Below are positions 25,901 through 33,978 of a stretch of DNA of 64,000 bases, piece after piece; position 1 is the stretch's first letter, and each line of letters starts with the position of its first letter. This stretch comes from Pseudomonas sp. PDM16 (GTDB lineage Bacteria > Pseudomonadota > Gammaproteobacteria > Pseudomonadales > Pseudomonadaceae). Location: positions 1-64,000 of the forward strand of contig NZ_JACVAM010000004.1 of the NCBI RefSeq assembly GCF_014851865.1, read 5' to 3'. The notes under the pieces were generated by a model. The model did not search any database, was not told where the DNA came from, and saw only the letters and a list, made by a program, of their open reading frames with translations. The translations under genes were made by a program, and so were the position numbers.

Positions 25901-28081
25901 TCACTGAAAGCTGTGCCGTAATGTCACCCGTCGGTTGGCGGGTATGTCGAGTTTGTGGCTCTGGCCGGGGAAGCTGGGATTGCGGATCTCGACGGAGCGC
26001 ACACCGGCGGGCAGCTGGATTTCCCGCAGGGGAGGGCTGACCCCGTGCTTGACTCCGTCGACCCATATCTCGCCCCAAGGCTGGATGCGTAGCGCCAGGG
26101 TGCCCTTGCCAGCTGTCTCGGATGTGGCCGGTTTGACGGCGGCAGGCTTGCGCACGGCTCTGGTGCCGGTCTGGACGTTCTGGTTGAGGGTAATGGTGGT
26201 GCCCTTTTCGACTACAACGTTGTGGACCAGGGCGGGCTGATTCGGGCGACGCAACTCGATACGGTATTCGCCGACTGGCAGGTCGAGCTTCTTCATTGGT
26301 GGGCTGACCCCGTGGTTCTTGCCATCGACCCAGACTTCACCCCACGGTTGCACATGGATCTGCACTGTGCCGGTATCGACGACCTGTGGCCGGCGTTGAG
26401 GGGCGGGCGCCGGAGGCGGAGCCACCTCATTTGTGCTCGCGGTGGTGGGGCGGGTTTCCATGGCGATCTGCGGTGTTGGCGTCGGCTCGGGTACCGGTAG
26501 CGGCTCCGGGAGTGGCTCCGCGGTGGGTATAGGGATCGGCGTCGGTGCGATCACCTGCACCGGCGCCAGCTGTTCGCTGGCGGAGGCTGGCGCCGGCATG
26601 AAGATGGGTTCGCTCGCGGCTGGTGCCGCCTCGACAGGCAGAGGGGCGGACGACTTCACGATATCTGCTCTAGGGGCTGGCTCGGACGCAGGCGTTGCTT
26701 GGACCAGAGAGGGATCTGCATCCGAGTCGCCACGCTGGCCCCAGAGCCCCCAGCCGACTGTGCCGGCGATCAGCAGGCAGGCTGCAACCGAGAGACCAAT
26801 CAGCGGTGCGCGCGATCCGACGACGGGATCCGCGCGGGCCGGCGAGGGTGAGGTAGTCGCGTGCGAGACGGAGGGTACGGCGACCTTGCCGGCGCTGCGC
26901 TTCGCATCGCCGTTGAGCAGTTCCTTCATCTCCGGGAAGCTGGTTTCGTCGGTGTTCTTTTGCGCGGTAGCGGCGGGCAGCTGGAATGGGTCAGGCAGTT
27001 TCGGTTTGGCCTGTGCCCCGGTGGCCTGGACCATCAGGTCGGCCATCTGCTCGCTAGAGAGGATGATGGTCTTCGCGTCGTCGACCGAGATGGTTGGGCG
27101 CAAGCCTGTGGTCGTCGGTGCATCGGAAAGCGGGTGGGGCTGCACTGTTCCATCGATGCCCAGCAGCTCGCGCAGCAGAGCGATGGACTGCGGACGCTCG
27201 CCCGGCTGCAGTGCCAGGCAGTGATCGACGGTACGGAGGAAGGTCTCGGAAAAGCCCGGCAGATTTCGACCGGACAGCGGCTCCAGGTTGTCTTTCATCA
27301 GCCGCGAGACCGAGGCGGGTGGCGCCTTGCCGGTTACTGCCAGGTGCAGGACCGCGCCCAGCGCATAGATATCCGTCCATGGTCCCTGAGGCGTGGAAAG
27401 ATCTTCGGCGTATTGCTCAATGGGGGCATAACCCGGTTTGACGATGACCGTCGGTGCCTGGCAGGCGTCGTTGAGCACGAGGCGGGCCGACCCGAGATCG
27501 AGCAAGACGGGAGCACCATCGCTCTGGATGATGATGTTGTCGGGGGCAATGTCGCGATGAAAGATGTCGTGGGAATGGAGCATTTCCAGGACACCGAGAA
27601 TGGGCCCGATGATGCTGTGCAGCCAGATTTCGTCGCACGAGCTTCCGTGAGTTCGCAGCAACTGTCGCAGCGTCTGGCCGCTGTAGCGGGGCATCGCCAT
27701 GTAGGCGGTGCCATTGCCTTCCCAGAAGCGCAGCACCTCGACCAGAGCCGGATGTTTGAATCTGGCCAGCAGTCGTGCTTCATCAATGAAGCTGTGCATG
27801 CCTGTATCGAATGCCGAGCGATGGCGCTCCGAACGGACTTCGATTCTGTCCTGATCGCTACGGCTGGCGAAGGCCGTCGGCATGTATTCCTTGATGGCTA
27901 CGTCGCGATGCAGGCGGGTGTCGCGTGCTGCATAGACAATGCTGAAACCACCCTCGCCGAGAGTGGAGTCCAGCACGAACTCGTGCAGTTGGGTGCCCGG
28001 AGGAAGTGCGCCGGCCGGCCGGGCATCTTGCCGGAGCCGAGACGGATCTTGGGCGGTGTAGGTACTTGCTGTGGCGTCCAT
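25901..28081 (-). CDS. ppkA: PpkA-like membrane Ser/Thr kinase with two PEGA repeats
   Basis: 726 residues when started at the ATG at 28081. The cytoplasmic N-terminal kinase domain shows LGEGGFSIVY near 40, the lysine in VAIKEY, HRDIAPDNII near 170 and LLDLGSAR near 190 (DLG for the usual DFG). A single membrane helix LIGLSVAACLLIAGTVGWGLWG near 430-450 is followed by a Pro/Glu-rich periplasmic linker. The C-terminus holds two tandem PEGA domains with near-identical cores (QPWGEVWVDGKNHGVSPP and QPWGEIWVDGVKHGVSPP). In the T6SS threonine phosphorylation pathway such kinases phosphorylate the FHA protein to start assembly. The PEGA tail differs from the von Willebrand-type tail of P. aeruginosa PpkA, so the input signal may differ. 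Read divergently from tagH. Confidence 0.9.
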   Translation of the reverse strand: MDATASTYTAQDPSRLRQDARPAGALPPGTQLHEFVLDSTLGEGGFSIVYAARDTRLHRDVAIKEYMPTAFASRSDQDRIEVRSERHRSAFDTGMHSFIDEARLLARFKHPALVEVLRFWEGNGTAYMAMPRYSGQTLRQLLRTHGSSCDEIWLHSIIGPILGVLEMLHSHDIFHRDIAPDNIIIQSDGAPVLLDLGSARLVLNDACQAPTVIVKPGYAPIEQYAEDLSTPQGPWTDIYALGAVLHLAVTGKAPPASVSRLMKDNLEPLSGRNLPGFSETFLRTVDHCLALQPGERPQSIALLRELLGIDGTVQPHPLSDAPTTTGLRPTISVDDAKTIILSSEQMADLMVQATGAQAKPKLPDPFQLPAATAQKNTDETSFPEMKELLNGDAKRSAGKVAVPSVSHATTSPSPARADPVVGSRAPLIGLSVAACLLIAGTVGWGLWGQRGDSDADPSLVQATPASEPAPRADIVKSSAPLPVEAAPAASEPIFMPAPASASEQLAPVQVIAPTPIPIPTAEPLPEPLPVPEPTPTPQIAMETRPTTASTNEVAPPPAPAPQRRPQVVDTGTVQIHVQPWGEVWVDGKNHGVSPPMKKLDLPVGEYRIELRRPNQPALVHNVVVEKGTTITLNQNVQTGTRAVRKPAAVKPATSETAGKGTLALRIQPWGEIWVDGVKHGVSPPLREIQLPAGVRSVEIRNPSFPGQSHKLDIPANRRVTLRHSFQ

Positions 28082-28350
28082 GCCGAATGCTTCTCGTCTG
28101 ATGCAGATGAAAAACTGCCGCGGACTGTAATTGAAAATGCGTTGCTCGGTTTGCGCGTGGGTTCTCGTTTTAAGCCGTTTTAACCAAGCCGGATAGACGT
28201 TATCGTCAGCGCCGCAAACAACGATGTTCCGCCTGAGGCATTCAGGATGATGCTGGCGGAACGTGGGAAGCATCTGGTGTGTCGCGCATGTAGGACGCGC
28301 AATTGCAGGTGCCTTACCGTTGAGCAAGTGATGCTACAGGGAGGTAGCAG
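28082..28350. promoter_or_regulatory. Divergent promoter region between the two T6SS operons
   Basis: 269 bases between the kinase and tagH start codons. It contains AT-rich steps (CGTTTTAAGCCGTTTTAACC near 28170) and must carry the promoters of both T6SS arms. I see no perfect sigma-54 -24/-12 site. The kinase ORF is open further into this region, but without a start matching the family. Confidence 0.6.
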
Positions 28351-29847
28351 ATGCCCCGTTCAGGGATCGAACTGGTCGTTCTTTCGTACGACGGAAAGCC
28401 GCTGGCATCCGAGTTGAGTGGATGCATGACGGCAGCTGGTGAGCTGACCGTAGGACGCAGTTCAGACAATCACTTGGTCCTGCAGGACCCGGAACGTCTC
28501 GTTTCCCGCTTCCAGGCGAAACTGACGCCGGCCGGTGCCGACGCGGTGCGTGTGGCCAATGTCAGCTCCAGCAGCGCCATCCTGATCGACGGTGTCAGCA
28601 TCGGTCCCGGCGAGTCCTCAGTCATGCGCAGCAGTGGGCGAGCGGTGTTCGGCCGCTATGTGCTGGGCCTGCGTGGCGTGGCCGAAGTGGCTGCCGCTGC
28701 TCCCGTCGCCGAGCCCGTCGCCAGGGCGACCATTCCCGCCGATTTCGACGTGTTCGCCGTGCCCCAGCGGCCGGACGAGCGCAGCCATGTCACCGAAGAA
28801 TTGTCCCTGGCCGATTTCGTCGTCGCCGACGCGCCGTCGATGATCGCGGAGCTGCCGCTGCGCGGCGAGATCACCATCGACGATCCGCTGGCCAGTCCGA
28901 AACTGCAGGCGCCGATGCTCGACACCTCGCGCAACGTCGACCCGCTGGCGCTGCTTGGCGGGCAGGTCGGTGAGGTGGCTCTGGTCGAAGGCAGCCTGGC
29001 GCTCGACCACGGCCTGGAAGTCGATGCACTGTTCCATGCACCGTCCGTGGTTGTTCCCGTTGCCAAACAACAGCCCGTACCCAGCCCGGCTGCCCCGCCA
29101 CTCGTCGTCGAGCCCGTCGCCAGTGAGCCGCCGAAGCCCGGGCCCGTGGTCGAGCAACCGGCACCGGTCGAGCCCGAGAAAAGCACCCCCGTACAACTCG
29201 TGAAGCAGCGCCCCGTCGAGCGCCCGGCCGAGCCTACTGCCGAAGCGGGCCACGATGATCTGCGCGCCGCCTTCGCCAGGGGCTGTGGCGTTGCCCCCTC
29301 GTCGCTGCCCGCGGTCTCCACCGAGTTCATGGAAAACCTGGGCCGGCTCTTTTCCGAGATGACCGCCGGCACGGTGCGCCTCATCCACGCCCGCTCCGCC
29401 GCCAAGCACGAGATGCGCGCGGGCGTCACCATCATCGCCACCCAGGGCAACAACCCGCTGAAGTTCTCTCCCGACGGGCAGTCTGCGATCGTCCATCTGC
29501 TGGGTACCCGCTTCCCCGGTTTCATGGCGCCGCAGCGGGCGATCGAGGATGCCTTCGACGACCTGGCCGCCCACCAGGTGGCGCTGCTGGCCGGCTCCCG
29601 CAGCGCCATGTACGAACTGGTGGGGCGTTTCAGTCCCGAGCGTATCGAGCGCCGCTGCAGCGAGCCTTCCGCGCTGGAGTCCATGCTGCCGGCGTTGCGC
29701 CGCTCGCGGCTCTGGTTGTTGTACGCCGCCGACTTCGCCGAGATCGCCGGCGCCGCCCGCGAGGAGCTGGAAACCCTGCTGGAGAACGCCTTCGCCCGTG
29801 CCTACGAACAGGAGATCGAGCAGATCTACGCGGGGAGGGGACAATGA
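28351..29847 (+). CDS. tagH: T6SS FHA-domain protein TagH (Fha1-like)
   Basis: 498 residues. The N-terminal FHA domain (about 20-110) has the core GRSSDNHLVLQDPERLVSRFQA with the arginine and serine that bind phosphothreonine. A long acidic and proline-rich linker (about 130-300) leads to a C-terminal T6SS-associated domain (about 305-498) with TAGTVRLIHARSAAKHEMR, the ARSxxKxE-type motif of the Fha family. It is the expected target of the kinase encoded divergently and of the phosphatase encoded next. Its stop codon overlaps the phosphatase start. Confidence 0.92.
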   Translation: MPRSGIELVVLSYDGKPLASELSGCMTAAGELTVGRSSDNHLVLQDPERLVSRFQAKLTPAGADAVRVANVSSSSAILIDGVSIGPGESSVMRSSGRAVFGRYVLGLRGVAEVAAAAPVAEPVARATIPADFDVFAVPQRPDERSHVTEELSLADFVVADAPSMIAELPLRGEITIDDPLASPKLQAPMLDTSRNVDPLALLGGQVGEVALVEGSLALDHGLEVDALFHAPSVVVPVAKQQPVPSPAAPPLVVEPVASEPPKPGPVVEQPAPVEPEKSTPVQLVKQRPVERPAEPTAEAGHDDLRAAFARGCGVAPSSLPAVSTEFMENLGRLFSEMTAGTVRLIHARSAAKHEMRAGVTIIATQGNNPLKFSPDGQSAIVHLLGTRFPGFMAPQRAIEDAFDDLAAHQVALLAGSRSAMYELVGRFSPERIERRCSEPSALESMLPALRRSRLWLLYAADFAEIAGAAREELETLLENAFARAYEQEIEQIYAGRGQ

Positions 29848-30662
29848 CCGTCTACGTGGCCGCCGGCGGTCCTCGCGTGGAGTTCGCCACCCTGTCCCGG
29901 CTGGGATGCAGGGAGCAGAACGAGGATGCCTGCGGCTACTGGACCTCAGCCAACGGCGCCTGCTTCGTGGTGTGCGATGGTGCGGGCGGCCATGGTGGCG
30001 GCGAGGTGGCGTCGGAAACGGCGGTGCGCACCATGCTCAGCGCCTATTCCTCGGCGCCCTCGCTGACGCGGGACAGCATTGAGCGGCTGGTGGCCCAGGC
30101 CGACTCCGCCATCCGTTACGGACAGGGCCTGTCCAGCCCGCTGCGGCGCATGAGCGCCACCGTCACTTCGCTGTTTTTCGACGAGGCGGCGCGTCAGGCC
30201 CAGTGGGTCCATGTCGGCGACACCCGGCTGTACCTGTTTCGGCGTCGGGGCTGCCGGCAGCTGACCAAGGACCACAGCGTCGTGCAGAGCTTCGTCGACG
30301 CCGGCGTGCTGCAGGAGGACATGGTCCGCGGGCACGCCGAGCGTAACCTGCTGTTCGCCGCGCTGGGAGTGGGCGACGAGCTGCCGGCCCAGGCGCTCGA
30401 CACGCCGTTCGAGGTAGAGGAGGGGGACGCCTTCCTGATCTGCACCGACGGCTTCTGGGAAGCGGTGCGCGAATACGAGATGAGCGAGGCCCTGCTTCAC
30501 GCCAACGCGGCGGAGGAGTGGCTGGTGCGGATGGAGAAGCTGATCGTCGATCAGGGCTCGCCGGACCAGGACAACTACAGCGCGCTGGCGGTGTGGATCG
30601 GCAACCCCAACGAGATCACCGTGCGCTGGGATGTGCATGTCCCGGTCATGCGCGAGTTCTGA
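29844..30662 (+). CDS. pppA: T6SS PP2C-type protein phosphatase PppA
   Basis: 272 residues. PP2C motifs are complete: GCREQNEDACGYW near 20 (metal-binding aspartate), FVVCDGAGGHGGGEVAS near 42, WVHVGDTRLYLFR near 118, SVVQSFVDAGVL, CTDGFWEAV near 200 and a C-terminal QDNYSALAV with the DN pair. It reverses FHA phosphorylation and so switches the T6SS off or resets it. A four-base overlap with tagH couples the two. Confidence 0.94.
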   Translation: MTVYVAAGGPRVEFATLSRLGCREQNEDACGYWTSANGACFVVCDGAGGHGGGEVASETAVRTMLSAYSSAPSLTRDSIERLVAQADSAIRYGQGLSSPLRRMSATVTSLFFDEAARQAQWVHVGDTRLYLFRRRGCRQLTKDHSVVQSFVDAGVLQEDMVRGHAERNLLFAALGVGDELPAQALDTPFEVEEGDAFLICTDGFWEAVREYEMSEALLHANAAEEWLVRMEKLIVDQGSPDQDNYSALAVWIGNPNEITVRWDVHVPVMREF

Positions 30663-30695
30663 AACAAGTCACTGCTGTCTGCCAATGGATGTCGA

Positions 30696-31274
30696 ATGAA
30701 AGTATCCGTCGTATCGCACATCGAACCGCGCCGTCCAGGCGCCCGCCGTGCGGGGCTCGCGCACATTAGAGCTGCCTGCGTGACGCTCGCCGCCCTGAGC
30801 CTGGCCGGTTGTTCCTCCACGCCCAAACCGCCCGAGCCGGTGTCTATCCGCGTCGAGCTTTCCGCGTCTGAGGCGCTCAATCCGGACATCAATGGGCGGC
30901 CTTCACCGGTCGCCGTGCGCCTGTTCCGGCTGCGCGACACGGCGACCTTCTCGTCGACCGACTACTTCACGCTCGCCGAGCGTGACGAGGCCGTATTGGC
31001 TGGTGACCTGCTGCACCGCGAGGCGTTCATGATCAGCCCGGGCGAGTCGTCGGTCCGTGATTACCAGGTCGAGCTGGACGGCCGCGCGCTGGCGGTTCTG
31101 GTGGGATATCGCGACCTGGAAGCGAGTGTCTGGCGGCAGGTCGCCGTGATTCCGGAGCCGAAGGCGCCCTGGTTCGAGCTGCCCGAATTCCTGCGCTGGT
31201 CGCGCAAGTCGCTGGACTACGCGATCCGTCTGGAGGCCAGTGAGGTGAAGTTGTCCGCGCCCGCCGCGCAGTAG
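30696..31274 (+). CDS. tssJ: T6SS outer-membrane lipoprotein TssJ
   Basis: 192 residues with a long, basic N-terminal segment before the lipobox LAGC near residue 39, followed by a beta-sandwich typical of TssJ (ALNPDINGRPSPVAVRLFRLRDTATF near 60). TssJ anchors the TssL-TssM membrane complex to the outer membrane by binding the periplasmic end of TssM. The start shown is the first ATG; a shorter start could also be used. Confidence 0.92.
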   Translation: MKVSVVSHIEPRRPGARRAGLAHIRAACVTLAALSLAGCSSTPKPPEPVSIRVELSASEALNPDINGRPSPVAVRLFRLRDTATFSSTDYFTLAERDEAVLAGDLLHREAFMISPGESSVRDYQVELDGRALAVLVGYRDLEASVWRQVAVIPEPKAPWFELPEFLRWSRKSLDYAIRLEASEVKLSAPAAQ

Positions 31275-31309
31275 TGGCGGGCGTCAGGGAATCTGGTCCA
31301 GGAGGGGAC

Positions 31310-32647
31310 ATGAGCAAGGGTTATCAGCGGGTGGTGTGGTCGGAGGGGATGTTCCTCCGCCCGCAGCACTTCCAGCAGCAAGAGCGTTATCTGGAGTTTT
31401 TCTCGCACAGTCGGAGCCTGGCAGGAGAGCCGTATTTCTGGGGGGCGAGGGTCCTCAAGTTCGACCTGGCGGCGCTCGCCCTGGGCAAGCTGGCCATCGT
31501 TGAGGCAGAAGGCTTGCTGCCGGATGGCACGCCCTTCTCGTTCCCCCTGCAGTGCGAATGCCCGGAGCCGCTGGACTTCACCGAGGGCGTGGTGGAGCAG
31601 ATGGTCTACCTGGCGCTGCCGCTGCGTCGGCCCGGCACCGAGGAAGTCCTGTTCGAGGAGCGGCCCCGCTCGCTGGCCCGCTACACCGTCCATGACGCAC
31701 TGGTCGGCGACGTCAACTCGGTGGCGGGCGAGCCGGCCGAGCTGCAGCTGGCCGAGCCGCGCCTGCGCCTGATGCTGGAGCGGGACATGACCGATGCCTG
31801 GCTGGGCGTCGGCGTGGCCCGCGTCGTCGAGTGCCGCAGCGACAGGCAACTGGTGCTGGACAACCACTACCTGCCGCCCGTGGTGACCTGCCATGCCAGC
31901 CATGGCCTGGTGTCGATGCTCAACGAGGCCCACGGGCTGGTCAACCAGCGGGCCGACGTGCTCGCCGAGCGCTTGTCCCAGCCGGGGCGCGGCGGCGTTT
32001 CCGAAGTGGGCGAATTCCTCCTCCTGCAACTGCTCAACCGGGCGCAGCCACTGCTGGCCCATATGCTCTTGGCGCCGGGTGTGCACCCCGAGCGTTTCTA
32101 CGTCGCCCTGGCGCAACTGGCGGGTGAGCTGGCGACCTTCTCCGAGCGGGACCGGCGCGCCCCAGAGTGGCCGAAGTACAGCCACGACGATCTCCAGTGC
32201 TGCCTGCCGCCGCTGATGGTGGCGCTGCGCAACGCGCTGTCCTCGGTGCTGGAACAGAATGCCGTGCAGATCGAGCTGATCGACCGCAATTACGGCGTCC
32301 GCGTGGGCCAGGTGGCCGATGGCGAGCTGCTGCGCAACGCCCAGTTCGTGCTGGCGGTGCATTCCAGCATCGCGCCCGAGACCTTGCGCGCGCGCTTCCC
32401 CAGCCAGGTGAAGATCGGCCCGGTGGATCGAATCCGCGATCTGGTGAACCTGCACCTGCCCGGCATCGCGCTGCGCTCGCTGCCGATCGCGCCGCGGCAG
32501 ATCCCGTACCACGCCGGCTACCACTACTTCGAGATGGACACCGTCGGCGACCTGTGGACGCAGCTGCAGGCGTCCGGCGCGCTGGCCCTGCACATTGCCG
32601 GCGACTTCCCCGACATCGAGCTCGAATGCTGGGCGATTCGTCGCTGA
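31310..32647 (+). CDS. tssK: T6SS baseplate-membrane connector TssK
   Basis: 445 residues. The start ATG at 31310 follows AGGAGGGGAC and gives the nearly invariant opening RVVWSEGMFLRPQHFQQQERY. Further family segments are FDLAALALGKLAIVEAEGLLPDGTPF near 55 and the C-terminal YHYFEMD near 400. TssK trimers link the baseplate wedges to TssL and TssM. Confidence 0.96.
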   Translation: MSKGYQRVVWSEGMFLRPQHFQQQERYLEFFSHSRSLAGEPYFWGARVLKFDLAALALGKLAIVEAEGLLPDGTPFSFPLQCECPEPLDFTEGVVEQMVYLALPLRRPGTEEVLFEERPRSLARYTVHDALVGDVNSVAGEPAELQLAEPRLRLMLERDMTDAWLGVGVARVVECRSDRQLVLDNHYLPPVVTCHASHGLVSMLNEAHGLVNQRADVLAERLSQPGRGGVSEVGEFLLLQLLNRAQPLLAHMLLAPGVHPERFYVALAQLAGELATFSERDRRAPEWPKYSHDDLQCCLPPLMVALRNALSSVLEQNAVQIELIDRNYGVRVGQVADGELLRNAQFVLAVHSSIAPETLRARFPSQVKIGPVDRIRDLVNLHLPGIALRSLPIAPRQIPYHAGYHYFEMDTVGDLWTQLQASGALALHIAGDFPDIELECWAIRR

Positions 32648-32676
32648 GCCCGCTCCCAACCAGAAGCGCATGACTC

Positions 32677-33978
32677 ATGGTTAACCTGAACGCACTCAAC
32701 CCCTCGTCCGGAGAAGATCGCACCTTCGTGATGCCGAATCCGGGCGGCGAGGCGCCCGCCATGGGTGCCATGAACGCGGCGGCGCCCCTGGCGGACCTGC
32801 CCGACATCCACTCGGGCAGCAACCCGTTAGTGGCGGCGGCCAACCCGCTGCTCAACCTGATCTACCAAATCCGCACCCTGGTGCATAACTCCGATCCGGA
32901 GCGCCTGCGCGACCACCTCGCCCAGGAAGTGCGCAACTTCGAGACCCGCGCGCGCCACGAGGGCATCTCCCACGAAACCCTGATCGCCGCCCGCTACTGC
33001 CTGTGCACGGTGCTCGACGAGACCGCGGCGCAGACGCCCTGGGGCGGCTCCGGGGTGTGGTCGCGGCACAGCCTGTTGGTGACCTTCCACAACGAGACCT
33101 GGGGCGGCGAGAAGTTCTTCCAGCTACTCAGCAAGCTGGCCCAGTCGCCGCGCCAGCACTGCGACCTGCTGGAGCTGATGTACTACTGCATCTCCCTCGG
33201 CTTCGAGGGGCGCTACCGCATCGTCAACAACGGCCAGAGCCAGCTGGAAAGCCTGCGCCGGCGCCTGGCGGAGATTATCCGCGAGGTGCGCGGCGATCGG
33301 CTCAAGGCACTCTCTCCGCACTGGGAGGGCATCACCCGCGAGCTGCCCGCAGTCTGGCGCGTGCTGCCAGTGTGGGTGTCGGCGCTGACCGCGCTGCTGA
33401 TCGGATTCGGTGTCTACATGCTGCTCGCCTTCCACCTGGCCGACCGCTCCGACAGCGCCTTCATCGCCATCGGCGCGCTGAAGCTGCCCGACATGCCGGT
33501 GGTGACGCGCAGCAGCGAGCCGCCGATCCGCTTCTCGCGCTTCCTCGAACCGGAAATCCGCGCCGGCCTGGTCTCGGTGCGCGAGGCGCCGGAGCAGAGC
33601 ACGGTCTCCATACTCGGCGACGGCCTGTTCGACTCCGGCAGCCCGAACATCCGCCCGCGCTTCCACGCCATCCTGCGCCGCATCGGCGAGGAGATCGACC
33701 AGGTCAACGGCAAGGTGACCGTGGTCGGCCACAGCGACAACGTGCCGATCCGCACCCTGCGCTTCCCGTCCAACTGGCACCTGTCCATGGAGCGGGCCGG
33801 AAACGTCTCGGCCATGCTCGAGGAGCACATCCGCGAGCCCGGGCGCGTGTCCGCCCAGGGGCGCGGCTCGGCCGAGCCGGTCGCGCCGAACGACACGCCC
33901 GCCAACCGTGCACTCAACCGCCGCGTCGACATCACGGTTTTCGCCTCCGCCGCCGACCTGCAGAAAGAGATCCGATAA
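32677..33978 (+). CDS. tssL: T6SS membrane protein TssL with C-terminal OmpA domain
   Basis: 433 residues. The cytoplasmic DotU/TssL domain (about 50-220) has NPLLNLIYQIRTLVHN and ARYCLCTVLDETAAQTPWG. One membrane helix lies near 235-255 (VWVSALTALLIGFGVYMLLAF). The periplasmic part ends in an OmpA-like peptidoglycan-binding domain (about 295-425) with TVVGHSDNVPIRTLRFPSNWHLS and NRALNRRVDITV. This is the specialised TssL that carries its own cell-wall anchor, so no separate TagL or TagN is needed. Confidence 0.95.
   Translation: MVNLNALNPSSGEDRTFVMPNPGGEAPAMGAMNAAAPLADLPDIHSGSNPLVAAANPLLNLIYQIRTLVHNSDPERLRDHLAQEVRNFETRARHEGISHETLIAARYCLCTVLDETAAQTPWGGSGVWSRHSLLVTFHNETWGGEKFFQLLSKLAQSPRQHCDLLELMYYCISLGFEGRYRIVNNGQSQLESLRRRLAEIIREVRGDRLKALSPHWEGITRELPAVWRVLPVWVSALTALLIGFGVYMLLAFHLADRSDSAFIAIGALKLPDMPVVTRSSEPPIRFSRFLEPEIRAGLVSVREAPEQSTVSILGDGLFDSGSPNIRPRFHAILRRIGEEIDQVNGKVTVVGHSDNVPIRTLRFPSNWHLSMERAGNVSAMLEEHIREPGRVSAQGRGSAEPVAPNDTPANRALNRRVDITVFASAADLQKEIR

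Noticed and set aside
28618..29844. Minus-strand ORF over tagH
   Set aside because: Low-complexity shadow of the acidic linker of tagH.
31217..32671. Minus-strand ORF of 484 codons over tssK
   Set aside because: Antisense shadow; tssK matches its family from end to end.
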